Below are positions 1-24,282 of a stretch of DNA of 64,000 bases, piece by piece. The stretch is from Engraulis encrasicolus (Eukaryota > Chordata > Actinopteri > Clupeiformes > Engraulidae). Both the position numbers and the translations under genes were made by a program. The notes below the pieces were generated by a model that searched no databases, had not been told where the DNA came from, and was given only the letters and a program-made list of their open reading frames with translations. The stretch is from the NCBI RefSeq assembly GCF_034702125.1, contig NC_085871.1, positions 41,641,233 to 41,705,232 on the forward strand, in the 5' to 3' direction. Within the stretch, counting starts at the first letter, position 1, and each line of letters begins with the position of its first letter.

Positions 1-70
1 ACAGAATAAAATGTAAACAAACACAAACACATCTCTTTATATGAAAGGCTGCTATTTACAATAGCATTAA

Positions 71-431
71 AGGTACACTGTGCAGGAAATGGTCAAAAAA
101 AGGTACCGCAACTATGCTGCTCATTGAAACTGGGCTGCCTATTGTCAAATTTGACCTTTTCATGAAAGTTTACTAAGTAATAAACAAATATTGTCTAGTA
201 TGGTCCAAGTAGAGTCATTTTCGCAGCTAAAAATGACTATTTTTTAGAAATGCAAAATGGCGGACCATGGAAAAGATCCCCCTTTTCATGTAGGAAAAGT
301 GCAATTTTTCCAGTCATAATGAATACTTAGAATTTGATGGTGGTGGAAAGTATTCATGAAAAAGGTAACATTAGTGAATGGGCAGCATGAATTCTGGAAA
401 TAAACAACTAAAAATCTCACACAGTGTCCCT
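71..431. mobile_element. Short Kolobok-type MITE
   Basis: Terminal inverted repeats AGGTACACTGTG at the left and the complement of CACAGTGTCCCT at the right are each flanked by TTAA (67-70 and 432-435). TTAA target duplication with ends starting AGG fits Kolobok-type elements better than piggyBac, whose ends start CCC. No coding capacity is seen inside. It lies just downstream of the GIMAP stop codon, so it may be in that gene's 3' untranslated region. Confidence 0.6.
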
Positions 432-496
432 TTAATGTTATTTACAAAAGTATAAAAATAGCCATTTCCATAAAACTGAAGAAAAGAAAAACACCA

Positions 497-1107
497 CTAA
501 CATTCCGGAGGATGATGCATGCTCCATTCTCCACTGCTGACAGCCACCATCTCTTCTATCTTGTCCAGCAGCTCTGTCACCTGGCCACCATCACTCTTCT
601 CATTGTCTACAACATGGTACCTGTTCCCACATTTCTCTACAACCCACTGCAGAGCCTCTCCTCCACTCTCAATGTGCTGCTCAATGCTTGTATCTCCCAG
701 ACAGTCCCCATAGGCGAACAGCAGTACAGTGTGACTCCAGACTTTTTCACCCAGAAGCTCCATGTGTTCCTGCGCTGCTCTTCTGTGTATCTCTGTGAAT
801 GTCAGACTCACACTAATGACCAGGAGTAGAGCATGGGGTCCTGGAGGACACAGAGACACACTGAGGACAATCTCTCCTTTATCACGTTCAGGAGTTTGCT
901 CTACAGTGTAGTTTATCCACCATCCTGGTGCCTCCACTACAGTGATGTGTCTGCCTGCTGTTTCTCCTTCTCTCTTCACACACTCAGCTGTTCTCCCTGC
1001 AGTACCAAACTCCTGTCTGCCCAGGATGGTGTTTCCTGATGAACTCTTCCCAGCATATCTGTTTCCCAGCAGCACAATCCTCATGTCTGAGATATGTGGA
1101 ACACCAC
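497..1107 (-). CDS. GIMAP/AIG1-family GTPase, terminal exon
   Basis: This exon encodes nearly a whole AIG1-type GTP-binding domain (about 200 residues) and ends at a TAG at 497-499. The P-loop reads GNRYAGKSSSGN. The G3 region reads VVEAPGWW where many GTPases have DTPG, a variant I recall from fish GIMAPs. FAYGDCLGDT and a CGNRYHVVDN stretch follow. A splice acceptor (TTTTCTTTTCAG, minus strand) precedes GVPHISDMRIVLLG, so the exon opens in phase 2 and the ATG at 1082-1084 is probably internal. The 5' exon is not found; it may lie beyond the (GT)n tract or in the assembly gap. GIMAP proteins are immune GTPases that bind GTP and assemble on membranes, and in fish they often lie close to NLR genes, as here. 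The family call is firm; gene completeness is unknown. Confidence 0.88.
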
Positions 1108-1219
1108 CTGAAAAGAAAATGGTAAGAGCAAAGTTTAAAGATATTGAATGTAAATGAATGATGAATGTAATGCAAAGAATAGTATACTGTATCTCAGTGT
1201 GTCACATACAGTACACTGT

Positions 1220-1401
<182 letters not shown>

Positions 1402-1500
1402 NNNNNNNNNNNNNNNNNNNNNNNNNNNNNNNNNNNNNNNNNNNNNNNNNNNNNNNNNNNNNNNNNNNNNNNNNNNNNNNNNNNNNNNNNNNNNNNNNNN
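1402..1500. other. Assembly gap (99 N)
   Basis: Ninety-nine consecutive N bases. The true length is unknown. A 5' exon of the GIMAP gene could lie here. Confidence 0.99.
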
Positions 1501-1738
1501 TTAAAAACCTTTATTTTTGATGGGGGGGTGTTACTTTAACGGCTGATAACCCTAACTTGGCTGTACTTCCAGAAGGGTTATCATACAAAAATGTTAACTT
1601 CAGACATGTATCTTTTCAAAAAATATAAGCAACCTTTGCCCCTCTGAGTGGTACCGACATCTCACCTGGCCCGTGGACTAATATTCCCTACAACGGCGGG
1701 AAACTCCATATTTTCGAGCGTCGTTCTGGATCGCCAGG
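1501..1738. other. Unassigned sequence after the gap
   Basis: AT-rich sequence with no splice-consistent exon that I can support. It probably contains the 3' end of the zinc-finger transcript, whose stop codon is at 1739-1741. Confidence 0.4.
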
Positions 1739-13898
<12,160 letters not shown>

Positions 13899-14110
13899 CT
13901 GCAAGCAAATACATCAAGATTAACATCAAGTGAATGATTCCCGTGTAGTTCAAACTGTATTTATGGCCTAATGGACTGCCCCTACCTAGTTGGACACTTC
14001 TATGCATGAGATTTTTGGTCACGTTTTATTCTTCTGTGAAATAAGTCTACATTTTTTTAAAGAAGTTGCCGCCTCCTTACCAACACATAGTCAACAACAT
14101 TCTGAGTCTT

Positions 14111-14799
14111 GGGCCGTGTCTCAAATGCCGCACTTGTGCACTTCGGGCACTGTTTTTCAGTGCCTAGGGCGCTCACGCTGAACATTTCAGTTGAGCCAGT
14201 GCACTGAAAGTGCCAGGATGATCCCCTAACAATGGCGGAAAAATGCAGTGCTTGAATGATGGACACTGCACGCACTAAACGGCGGCCATGTTGACAATGA
14301 CAGGGAGGAAATGTGGCATTCAGTTCAGTAGAGGAGTTTGGTCAACAGTCTCCTAATTCTGTAAGTAATGTTGATGGGACACCAACCTTTACATGCCAAC
14401 CAAAGTATTGTATGTGTGATTGTTGTCCTTTAGGGTGAAGGACATGAAAATACAAGCACCAGACGCTGAACATTGTAAACAGTAGCCAACTCATATTTTG
14501 GCAAGCTAATGGCATGCTCAGTCGTCACTTCCAGCGAGGGCACAGTGCATTGTACTAATTTTTTTTCCACAACACTATGCACTAAAGACCTCATTGCACT
14601 GTGTGCACTGTGGACTGACTGTCAGTGCACTGAAAAAAGTGTGTCATTTGAGACACAGCCCATAATTCAAGCACTGCATTTGGCCGGATCATCCTGGCAC
14701 TTTCAGTGCACTGGCTCAACTGAAATCTTCAGCGTGAGCGCCCTAGGCACTGAAAAACAGTGCCCAAAGAGCACAAGTGCGGCATTTGAGACACAGCCC
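14111..14799. mobile_element. Fold-back MITE
   Basis: Arms of about 165 bp (14111-14270 and 14640-14799) are inverted copies. Shared words are GTGTCTCAAATGCCGCACTT at the tips, CACTGTTTTTCAGTGCCTAG, GCGCTCACGCTGAA and GTGCCAGGATGATC. The right arm also holds an extra copy of the tip (near 14645-14660), so the element is composite. No transposase is seen. Confidence 0.75.
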
Positions 14800-14898
14800 C
14801 TGTCTCATTTGATGTGTCACATGGTCATGTGGCCCTCTGGTGGTGGTGATGAAAAACTGTGTGGCCCTCCTCATCATGAAAGTTGCTCATCTCATTTC

Positions 14899-14901
<3 letters not shown>

Positions 14902-14965
<64 letters not shown>
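14902..14965. repeat. (GA)n microsatellite
   Basis: About 32 uninterrupted GA units. Confidence 0.98.
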
Positions 14966-14968
<3 letters not shown>

Positions 14969-15017
14969 TGTTTCTTCCCTTTGTAGTTGGCTGTGTTATC
15001 ACCGCTTGTGTACTTGG

Positions 15018-15826
15018 TTGGGGTGATGTGTTATCCTAGCACTCCCCCTGCTGGCCATCTGCAGGCACAGTGCTTTAAAACAACAGCAACTTGTAGGCTA
15101 CTATGACATTGAATAAAAGTGATTTACTAAAACTTTAAAGGCACACTAGGATGATTTCAAATTGCTGCTGGTGGTGCACACATATGAACTTGTCTCGTGC
15201 TGTAATAAATAGTCATATGTCGGCCCGGCCGTGCCTGTGGTGGCAGGGCACTGGGCTGCTGCACCTGCAACCGGGGTTTGATTCCGGCCCAGGTCATTTG
15301 CTGATCCTTCACAGTTTCTCACTTCCTGTCTCTCCTTCACTGTCCTATAGCCAAAAATAGAGGCTAAAAAGCCCCCCAAAATATAAAAAAAATAAATGAA
15401 CAGTAAGCTTATGTGTTGGACCATTCTTTATTGAAATGTAAACCATGAAAAGGCACTACTAGGAATCATTGGAATTTATGGTTGTGGTGATAAATAATAA
15501 GGAAAATGAATTTGAATTCTCTCCAATAGAGAACAATACAGTCTGGGACCAAACATACAATATGAACTGACCCTGTGCAGCCAAGATGTGTTGAAGCAGA
15601 TGGCCAACTGAGTTCTAGGAGAACACATCAATCCTATAGAGACAGCCTGTTACAAGTTAGTGTTGTCTTGATGTGCTAAACCTTAATCTGGACAGCAGAG
15701 TGACATCTAGGATATTAACACATCAAATAGAGACAGCCTGTTACATTTTAGTTACTGTTGTTTTAATGTGCTGTGTCTGCAGATGGCCAGCAGGGGGAGT
15801 GCTAGGATAACACGTCACCCCAGCCA
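15018..15826. repeat. Inverted repeat pair around a SINE
   Basis: Left arm near 15018-15092 and right arm near 15747-15826 share, in opposite orientation, GGGTGATGTGTTATCCTAGC, ACTCCCCCTGCTGGCCATCT and AAAACAACAG. A third, diverged copy lies at about 19132-19180 and a fragment at 16280-16330. The SINE at 15218-15390 lies between the arms. Confidence 0.7.
15218..15390 (+). mobile_element. tRNA-headed SINE
   Basis: Head CGGCCCGGCCGTGCC with an A-box-like TGGCAGGGCACTGGG, then the B-box-like GGGTTTGATTCC. The body is CT-rich and the tail reads TTCACTGTCCTATAGCC, AAAAAGCCCCCCAAAATA. Same family as 10629-10835. Confidence 0.75.
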
Positions 15827-15878
15827 ACTACACAAACAGACATAATTATTATAGGCTTACTGTAGATATCGACAGATT

Positions 15879-16060
<182 letters not shown>

Positions 16061-16332
16061 GCACATAGTGTGATACTAAATACATTTACACACAAGTCTG
16101 TGGGTTGGACATCCCTGTAGCCTACATATGTGAAAACGTAAAATGTAAAAAGACATGTATGTATATTTCCATGTCTATGGGTTGCACCATCCTTTATTTA
16201 TTGTTACGCACTGCTAGGAATCAATCTCTATAGAACGACATAGACTGGCAAACAATATGAACTGACCCTGTGCAACCAAGATGTGTTGAAGCAGCTGGCC
16301 AGCATGGGGAGTGCTAGAACAACACATTAGAC

Positions 16333-16686
16333 CAGTGTTTCTCAACTGGTGGGTCGCGACCCAAAAGTGAGTCGCGGAAGGGTCATGGGTGGGTTGCGGA
16401 GCCTTAGTGTAAAAAAAACGTAATTCTAAAAAAAAAAAAAAAATCCAACTTTTCCTGCAAGAATTTACAACTTTTATTTTGATAGGCTAGTGAACTCCGT
16501 GTCATCTGTTGTCATAGATACAATCTGAATGTTTATGCGAGATAGATAGCCTGCAACCAGTCATTCGAGTCTTGTTTACATTTTGAGAATTGCATTGAAT
16601 AGACTTGAATGCTAAAAAAATTGGGTCGCGGCCGAATGAGAGTGGAAAATGGTGGGTCCCAAGACTGTTCCAGTTGAGAACCACTA
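16333..16686. mobile_element. hAT-type MITE
   Basis: Ends CAGTGTTTCTCAACTGG and the complement of CCAGTTGAGAACCACTA bound 354 bp. Flanking octamers CATTAGAC (16325-16332) and TATTAGAC (16687-16694) differ at one base. The GGTGGGTCGCGACCC words match a widespread vertebrate hAT type. Confidence 0.85.
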
Positions 16687-16870
16687 TATTAGACCTCAGA
16701 AGCCTATTATACCCATCTTGGCTGAACTCACTGTACTGACCACAAATACACTGTAGCAGACACCATGAAAAAAATGTGCAAGATTTTTTATATATTGATT
16801 TTCTCACTCATAATGGAGCTAATATGAAGAATCTTTTGGAATTTTTCAAAAATCTCTTTTGATGTGGAAG

Positions 16871-16912
16871 TTATTTTACTGTCCACATATGTGGACACTG
16901 CGCATCAAAGGA
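16871..16912. mobile_element. Isolated piggyBac-type terminus
   Basis: Contains the perfect 16-bp palindrome GTCCACATATGTGGAC followed by ACTGCGCATCAAAGG. This matches, in the same orientation, the right end of the MITE at 18596-18992, but TTAA is missing. The element it ended would have extended to the left. Confidence 0.5.
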
Positions 16913-16964
16913 GTGAAAAGTTATATAGGCCTATACTGTATTTCAAGTTCAAATTAAGCTGTTT

Positions 16965-18410
16965 TATTCATTTTTATGGTGTTTTATGCTATATAACAAC
17001 ACAATATAACACTTTAACACCATATATCACTGTAATTAACCAACAACAAAAACATATATATAAAAATAGCATTGTTTATATAGGCGGTCATAGAAAAATA
17101 TGTGGGAAATTCTTATTGCATGCAAGAAGACAGCCAATGCTGGTGAACAAAAAGCTCAGTTTGATTCAGCATGTACTCTAGCTCAATCTTACATCATTTA
17201 TGTTGTCCCTGTATAAAAGGTAATGTGAAATTTGCCTCCAGACACATGCGTTCTGTAGTCATTCATCAGCATTTTCAAGTATTTTCTGTAAAAAAAATAG
17301 TGTTAAATAGACCCCCTATTATAAATGTAAGTTAATTTACTTACTTTCCATGTTACCTTGTGTCATATTACAACATTATATGACACTTATGCATTATACA
17401 TTACACTATTTAAGGAACAAAGATGAAACAAAGAGGAAAAAAACCTGTCAATTTAGCAATATTTACATACACAGCTATGGCAAGATTTGTGGGGAAACCT
17501 TGTTGCATGTGGAAAAAACCTTAAATTCTGATGAAGACACATCTGTATTTGATTCAGCATGGATTCTAGCTCAATCCTACATCATTTATGTTTTCCCTAT
17601 ATGAAAGGTAATATGAAATTTGCCTCCAGACACATGCGTTCTGTAGTCTTTCATCAGCATTTTCAAGTATTTTCTGTAAAAAATAGTGTTAAATAGACCC
17701 CCTATTATAAATGTAAGTTAATTTACTTACTTTCCATGTTACCTTGTGTCATATTACAACATTATATGACACTTATGCATTATACATTACACTATTTAAG
17801 GAACAAAGATGAAACAAAGAGAAAAAAAACTGTCAATTTAGCAATATTTACATACACAGCTATGGCAAGATTTGTGGGGAAACCTTGTTGTATGTGGAAA
17901 AAAACCTTAAATTCTGATGAAGACACATCTGTATTTGATTCAGCATGGATTCTAGCTCAATCCTACATCATTTATGTTGTCCCTATATGAAAGGTAATAT
18001 GAAATTTGCCTCCAGACACATGCGTTTTGTAGTCATTCATCAGCATGTTCAAGTATTTTCTGTGAAAAAATAGTGTTAAATAGACCTCCTATTATAAATG
18101 CAAGTTATTTTACTTACTTTCCATGTTACTATATGTAATATTACAACATTATATGACACTTACACATTATATATTACAGTATTTAACGAACAAAGATGAA
18201 AAAAGAGGAAAAAAACTGTCAATTTAGCAATATTTACATACACAGCTATGGCAAGATTTGTGGGGAAACCTTGTTGCATGTGGAAAAAAACTTCAATTCT
18301 GATGAAGACAGATCTGTATTTGATTCAGCATGTATTCTAGCTCATTCCTACATCATTTGTGTCATTTTGTGGTGAAAGAAACCCGAAATATGCCTATAGA
18401 CACGTGCGTG
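16965..18410. repeat. 386-bp tandem array, three to four copies
   Basis: Three close copies start near 17219, 17607 and 17993 (spacing 388 and 386). A diverged partial copy precedes them and another begins near 18372. Landmarks in each full unit are TTTGCCTCCAGACACATGCG, TAAATAGACC, CATACACAGCTATGGCAAGA and GATGAAGACA. The adjacent copies are nearly identical, so expansion is recent. A short open frame recurs in two units but codes nothing I recognise. Confidence 0.9.
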
Positions 18411-18595
18411 AAACACTAATTTTAGGTAGTTTTTCTTGAATTTATTAAATTAAAAGTGTTAAAATGTGTTAAATATGTTAAAAATAATTTATTTTCACAC
18501 TATAATCATTATAAATGCTCATAACATTAAGTATTTGCCCAAAATGAGCAGAATATTCTCACGGTAATCATAAATAATATGTTTATCATTAGACT

Positions 18596-18992
18596 CCCTT
18601 GATGCGCAACGTCCACATACGTGGACAGTAGCTTTATATTGTATAAAAACCTACCTTTATTGTAAATTTGGATTTTAACAACATAGACTTCTCAAGTGAA
18701 CTGTACTAAACATCATAATATTTTTTAAAACCTGAAATTGCCCTTTGGTGTGGTTGATTTTCAGATATAAACATGCTTGTTATGGTCATAATTCACATCG
18801 GTGGATTTCTTAGATTGATGATGTCATCAAACACTTAATATTTAGTGCAAAAAGTTATAATTGCTGTTAAAGTATTGTAATGAACCTCATGGTACTTCCC
18901 ATATACAATTTGGAAAAAAATAACCACTATTTACCTATCTAAAGTGGGGTTAGAATTACTGTCCACGTATGTGGACACCGTGCATGAAAGGG
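18596..18992. mobile_element. piggyBac-type MITE
   Basis: Ends CCCTTGATGCGCAACGTCC and the complement of ACACCGTGCATGAAAGGG each lead into GTCCACATACGTGGAC or its exact complement. TTAA follows the right end (18993-18996); the left TTAA is lost. No transposase. Confidence 0.65.
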
Positions 18993-19065
18993 TTAATGGG
19001 CTCTTTACTAGCAGAGCACAGTTTACATATTATGTAGGATATCATTGCTATTTTTAAATAGTAGA

Positions 19066-19110
19066 GTAGAGTAACTTTATTGATCCCCAAGGGGAATACA
19101 AATATTGACC
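19066..19110. mobile_element. LINE 3'-tail fragment
   Basis: GTAACTTTATTGATCCCCAA followed by GGGG resembles the 3' end of common fish LINE copies. It is only a short tail. Confidence 0.45.
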
Positions 19111-19239
19111 GATTATTAACTTTTTTGCCTTTGGCTGGGGTGATGTGTTATGCTGGCGGTCCCCCTGCTGGCTAAATACTTCAACATAATGTATTTATTA
19201 TAGGTGTGACTATGTGTCTGGAATGTGCATGTGTGAATG

Positions 19240-19383
<144 letters not shown>

Positions 19384-19420
19384 AACTTGGCTGCACTGTG
19401 CAGACCTTTGCACCAACAGG

Positions 19421-19578
19421 CACACTACACTACACTACACTACACTACACTACACTGCACTGCACTACACTACACTACACTGCACTGCACTGCACTGCAC
19501 TACACTACACTACACTACACTACACTACACTGCACTACACTACACTGCACTACACTACACTGCACTACACTACACTAC
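19421..19578. repeat. (CACTA)n/(CACTG)n pentamer repeat
   Basis: About 30 units of CACTA mixed with CACTG in blocks. Confidence 0.95.
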
Positions 19579-20268
19579 TACTACCTACACATTTACTGTG
19601 GACTTCATTATTTGAAGAGTTCAGATGCAAAACCCCCTAAGTGCCTTTTCAGAAAATAATCTTAATTTATTTTGATTTAATACAAAGCTATCAAAATTGC
19701 ATGTTTTTAATTTTATTTATGTAATATAACTATTTATATGTATTATCAAGTGCATGAAACCAAACCAACAATGGGATTCTCTAAAAATATAGAAGTGCAG
19801 GTCTTCAGAAATGGAGTTAGGGGTTTTTGCATCTGAACTCTTCATTTACTCTTTACATTTCTGCAGAATTTGCACACTAATTAATTAATCTGCATGTCTG
19901 AATGTATGCATGTGTGTGCTATGATCGAATGAATCTGTCGTGCAATGTGTCATTTGTCTGCATTAAGTGTAGCCTATATGCTGCAGGATGCCTTCATGTC
20001 CCTTGGGATCAGTAAAGCTACTCTGCTCTGCTCTGCTTTACTCTACAGTACTCTCCTCTACGTTACTCTATTCTACTCTTCTACTCCACTAAGTGCTACA
20101 CTAAATGGTAACAGGCTGAATTCACTATAGGCATACTGCTTTCCATGGGTCAGTAATAAATCAGATCAGTTTCTGTACAATGTTACCAATCCTAATGATT
20201 GCTACCTATAATATGCCTGTTCGAAGTTAACACTTAAATATACTCTTTCAGAATATATTACTCTAGAA
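19579..20268. other. AT-rich stretch with a second LINE-like tail
   Basis: TCCCTTGGGATCAGTAAAGC near 19998 leads into a degenerate CTACT/CTCTG run to about 20095. The pattern again suggests a LINE 3' end seeding a simple repeat. Nothing else is recognised. Confidence 0.5.
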
Positions 20269-20611
20269 CAGTGGTGGACAAAATAAAAGTACAAGTAGCC
20301 TACTTGTGTGGTGTAATTAGGCCTACAACAGTAGCAGATGATATTACAAAGCTGTTACACTGTTTACTCCGTTGGAACTACCTCCTAGACTATTGAGATA
20401 GACTGTGTTACTGAAAAACAATAAAAACCTAACAAGGACCCACCACAAACTCAATCCAACCTGTGTAGAATCAGCTTATCGTAAGACAAGTAGGCTACAT
20501 TGGTCTACTTTTTACTCAGATAAGTTACCTGAGTTGGAAAGAAACCGTTTTTCTTTCTTTCTTTCTTTCTTTCTTTCTTTTTTACTTTTACTTTTACTTT
20601 GTCCACCACTG
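20269..20611. mobile_element. hAT-type MITE with perfect 8-bp duplication
   Basis: CAGTGGTGGACAAA at the left and its near complement TTTGTCCACCACTG at the right bound 343 bp. CTCTAGAA occurs on both sides (20261-20268 and 20612-20619). A TTTC run lies inside near the right end. Confidence 0.9.
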
Positions 20612-21007
20612 CTCTAGAATTACTCGCCCTGATGTGTAATTAGGCTATTAGATAACATGATGTATGATCTAGGTGTAGCCACAAACAGACTTAAATCCTT
20701 TAGATCCATTTTCAAATAGGCAACAGACACAGAGAAATATTTTATTTCCAAATAGACTTCAATAAGGGGGTTTGTAAAATCAGAGGAACTATTACATTTG
20801 TATCTACCCCATTAGGTACAGTGGAATGACTGGTGTAGCCTAACCTATAACTCCTCATGTGCTAGTGTTGTAAATTGACCTGCGTCACTTCTATTTAAAC
20901 ACCTGTGAAACTCATTCGAGGGATTTCTGCACACAGTAATATGGATCTTGTGATGAATGCACAGCACTATACAGGATTGCAAATAGCCAATCGCCTGTGA
21001 TGAGACG

Positions 21008-21432
21008 GTGTCGTGCCGAAAAGCGAGTCCCTGCCAGAACACGAGTGCCCTCATTGAAACCAATGGAAACCGATTTTTTTTGCCATTTTTGCAGATAAAT
21101 CCGACACAATTTAAGATGGAAAGCCTATCAATAAAGCATCTACATTCCTTCTGGAAGTATTACAAAGAACTGGTTACAATTTCAGTATTATTTCCATAAA
21201 AGAATCGAAGAATTGTCATAGGCCTAACAAATGTTAGCCTACGGTTTCATTCAAATAGGCTAGCTCATGTTAAGTGGAGGACGAGTAGGCCTAATGTTTC
21301 ATAAGCATATTTTTAGTTCATGAATTATGTAATTGATTCTGCCAAAATGAGTATAATTTTCTCTAAAACAAATGTCATTGGTTTCAATGAGGGCACTCGT
21401 GTTCTGGCAGGCACTCGCTTTTCGGCAGGACA
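21008..21432. mobile_element. Short fold-back element
   Basis: Arms of about 57 bp (near 21008-21066 and 21375-21432) are inverted copies sharing GCCGAAAAGCGAGT, AGAACACGAGTGCCCTCATT and GAAACCAATG. The loop of about 310 bp has no coding content that I recognise. Palindromic MITE or inverted duplication. Confidence 0.65.
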
Positions 21433-21768
21433 ACGACGTCACAACCCGGAACAGGTGAAATCGAAAGTAATTGGTCTCGCCTGCTGCGCGTCCGTGACCG
21501 TGCCGATTTCAAGTTGATAAGTAGGCCTAAATAATAGCTTTTTCAAGTGGACTTGACAGTTTAAGCGGTACCCTAAGTATTTTGCTTACAATGACCTGAG
21601 ATTTCCAACTGTTGAAGTTGAGCTATACGGATCACTTCGGATGATGTTTGTCTTCTGTCTGAAGTTCATTAGAGAAGCGCCCGAGACTGCCGCGCCTATC
21701 CATGGGCCTAACTAGAACTACGGAAATCCGCACACTGTTGCTGCTCACCGATTTATTATAACACAACG

Positions 21769-21794
21769 TTTCGACCTCAGGCGGTCTTCGTCAG
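21769..21794 (-). ncRNA. Hammerhead-like motif, left Penelope copy
   Basis: Mirror copy of the motif at 25732-25757: CTGACGA, a GACC/GGTC stem, then GAAA, read on the minus strand. Penelope-like elements are known to carry hammerhead ribozymes. Cleavage is not shown here, and stem III and the cleavage site are not clear by eye. Confidence 0.35.
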
Positions 21795-22109
21795 GTGTAT
21801 AGGTGTGTGTCAGCCCGTGAGTGACAGTTCTTATAGAAAAGGAAGGGGCGGGCATAGGGTCAGCTGATATGAAATAACAATGTTCCCAAAATGACACATT
21901 ATCCCAAGGAATTGCATAATTACATTGTGAAAAGACAAGAGAATTACAAAATGAAAGACAATAATAATAAAACCCATACAGTGAATAAATATCTACACGT
22001 CACCAATACCTTAGATTGCCAGTGTTACCAAATCAATATTTACAAAATTACACATTACAACAATCCTAATGCATTCCAGAAGTTCTGCAGAGCTGAAGTT
22101 AATCCCAAA

Positions 22110-24282
22110 TTATAGGAAAGGCTTAATGTCAAACTCCTCATTTAATCCATGTGGGGACATAGTATTCAGGAGATGGATGTAGTATGTCTCTCGTTGTAAA
22201 AGGAGGCGATCATGGTTGCCCCCTCTAGGAGGCCTCTCCACCTTTTCAATGCCAATGTATCTGAGAGTACATATACTGTGTCCCGCAGAGAGAAAATGTG
22301 CCGCTACAGGGTTGCGAATATCACCGCATCTGATATTACTGCGATGCTCAGATATGCGGGTGCGTAAAGCTCGGTTTGTCTTACCGACATAGGCAAGTCC
22401 GCATGGGCATTTAATTAAATAAACCACAAACTGTGTGTTGCACGTAATTACTCCCCGTATGCTTAAGTGTTTCCCAGTGTGTGGGTGTGTGTACGTCTTG
22501 CTCTTCTGTGTGTAGCCACATTGTGCGCAATTCCCACACTTATAGTTACCGTCGGGTACATTGAAAGGGTTTTGTTGCCTGGTGGGAGTGTAAGACCTCA
22601 CCAGCATGTCTCTTAAGTTAGGGGCACGTTTAAAAACCATGGATGGGGGGTCTGTAAAAACATTTTTGAGTTTGGGATCCGTTTCAATCACATGCCAGTG
22701 TTTGTGTATAATCTTCCTAAACTCAGAGCCAAGAGGAGAATATCTGGTTATACATAATGTGGAGTCGCGCTTCTGTTTTTGGCCAGTAGGTTTGGGAATT
22801 AGACATTCCTCTTGTGTGACGTTCGCAAAACGCTCACTGGCTGCGTCTATCCACTCCTGCTTGTAGCCCCTCTCTTGGAATCTCTGTGAAAGATCAGAGG
22901 CTTGTGTTGTGTATGTCTCACTAGTGCTGCATAATCTCCTAGCCCGATGGAACTGGCTGATTGGGAGGCTTCTAATGAGGTGACCAGGATGGTAACTGTC
23001 ACCCCGAAGCAGGGTGTTCCTATCCGTAGGCTTTCGGAATAGGTCCGTATGCAGAGTGCAGCCATCCTTGATGATTAGAACATCTAGGAAGCTGATTTTG
23101 GATTGGTCATATTCAAGGGTAAAATTCAAATGATCATTCACAGAATTGAGGTAGCGGTGGAATTCTTTTAGAGATTTTTCATCACCATTCCACAAAATAA
23201 AGACATCATCAATAAAGCGTTTGTACAGTAAAAGGCTTTTAAAATGTGGATTTACCTCGGAGTTCAACACATATTGGTTCTCAAAAAAACCCATGTACAG
23301 GTTCGCATAGTTGGGAGCCATGGTGCTACCCATGGCTGTCCCTTTGACTTGTAAGAAATATTCCTCTTTAAAAAGAAAATAATTGTTGGTGAGAACTAGG
23401 TGGGCCAATAATACACTCGGTTTGAGGTTTTAGCGCAGGAGGTCTGTCATTAAGGAAAAACTGCATAGCCTCTAAACCGCCATCGTGTGGAATATTCGTG
23501 TACAGACTAGAGACATCAAAAGTCGCAAGTAAAATGTCACTATCAGGTAAAGTCGTCATTTTCAATTTGTTTATAAAATCAATGGAATCCCTAGTGTATG
23601 AGGGCAGGGAACAAACCAATGGTTTTATGCAGTGGTCAACAAACATGGAGACATTGGATGTCAGTGACCCAATACCACTGACAATGGGTCTTCCTAGAAG
23701 AGGGGGTGTGTGTGATTTGTGCACTTTAGGTAGGGTGTAAATCACAGGGGTAACAGGAAATTCATTTTTCATGAACCCAAATTCGCTTTTATTAATTTCA
23801 CCCTTGTCAAACCAGAACTGTAGCTTGTTGTGCACCAAAGTCAGAAATGTCTTCGTAGGATCATTAGACAATTTTCTGTAAAAGTGAGTGTCCCCAAGTT
23901 GTCTGTAGATTTCTTGCTCGTAATCTGCTGTGTTCTGTAAAATAATGGCACCACCAGCAGGGCGGACCACCACCGTTTTGTCGTTATTGAGTTCTTTTAG
24001 AGCATCTCTTTCGAGTTTGGACATGTTGTTGTACACCTTATACTGACGTTTTTTTCTTAAGGTGGAGAACACATCTTGTTCCACCAGACGGCAATATGTG
24101 TCAAGGGAGGCATTTCTGTTCTTAGGTGGAATGTATGTAGATTTAGGTCTAAACATTCTCCTGTCCTGCAAAGTGGTGGGCGCCTCTTGAATAGGGGCTA
24201 CATCATTGCCGCTGGTGGTGGCACAGTCAGGTGAAGTAGATGGCGCGTTTAGAACATCTAGGAAGCTGATTTTAAAAGCCAT
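22110..24282 (-). pseudogene. Penelope-like RT/GIY-YIG ORF, frameshifted left copy
   Basis: The longer copy codes, in order, an upstream region (MSKLERDALKELNNDKTVVV), RT motifs (TLPKVHKSHTPPLLGRPIVS; LLATFDVSSLYTNIPHDGG), a second RT block (VKGTAMGSTMAPNYANLYMG), the catalytic YKRFIDDVFI, then a Cys-rich CGNCAQC and the GIY-YIG core VVYLIKCPCGLAYVGKT. A one-base frame change at about 23405-23415, between TEC and LAHLVL, splits it in two. The usual PADKGGA motif reads PAGGA, two residues short. The upstream part is truncated: beyond NAPSTSPD the sequence is a short patch copied from the RT region. The role of the family is copying and inserting the element. This copy should be inactive. Confidence 0.9.

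Noticed and set aside
512..829. Plus-strand open frames opposite the GIMAP exon
   Set aside because: They are antisense shadows. The minus strand has the P-loop, splice acceptor and stop in one frame.
22606..22866. Plus-strand frame inside the left Penelope copy, and its mirror at 24660-24920
   Set aside because: They are antisense to the conserved RT/GIY-YIG protein, so they are shadows.
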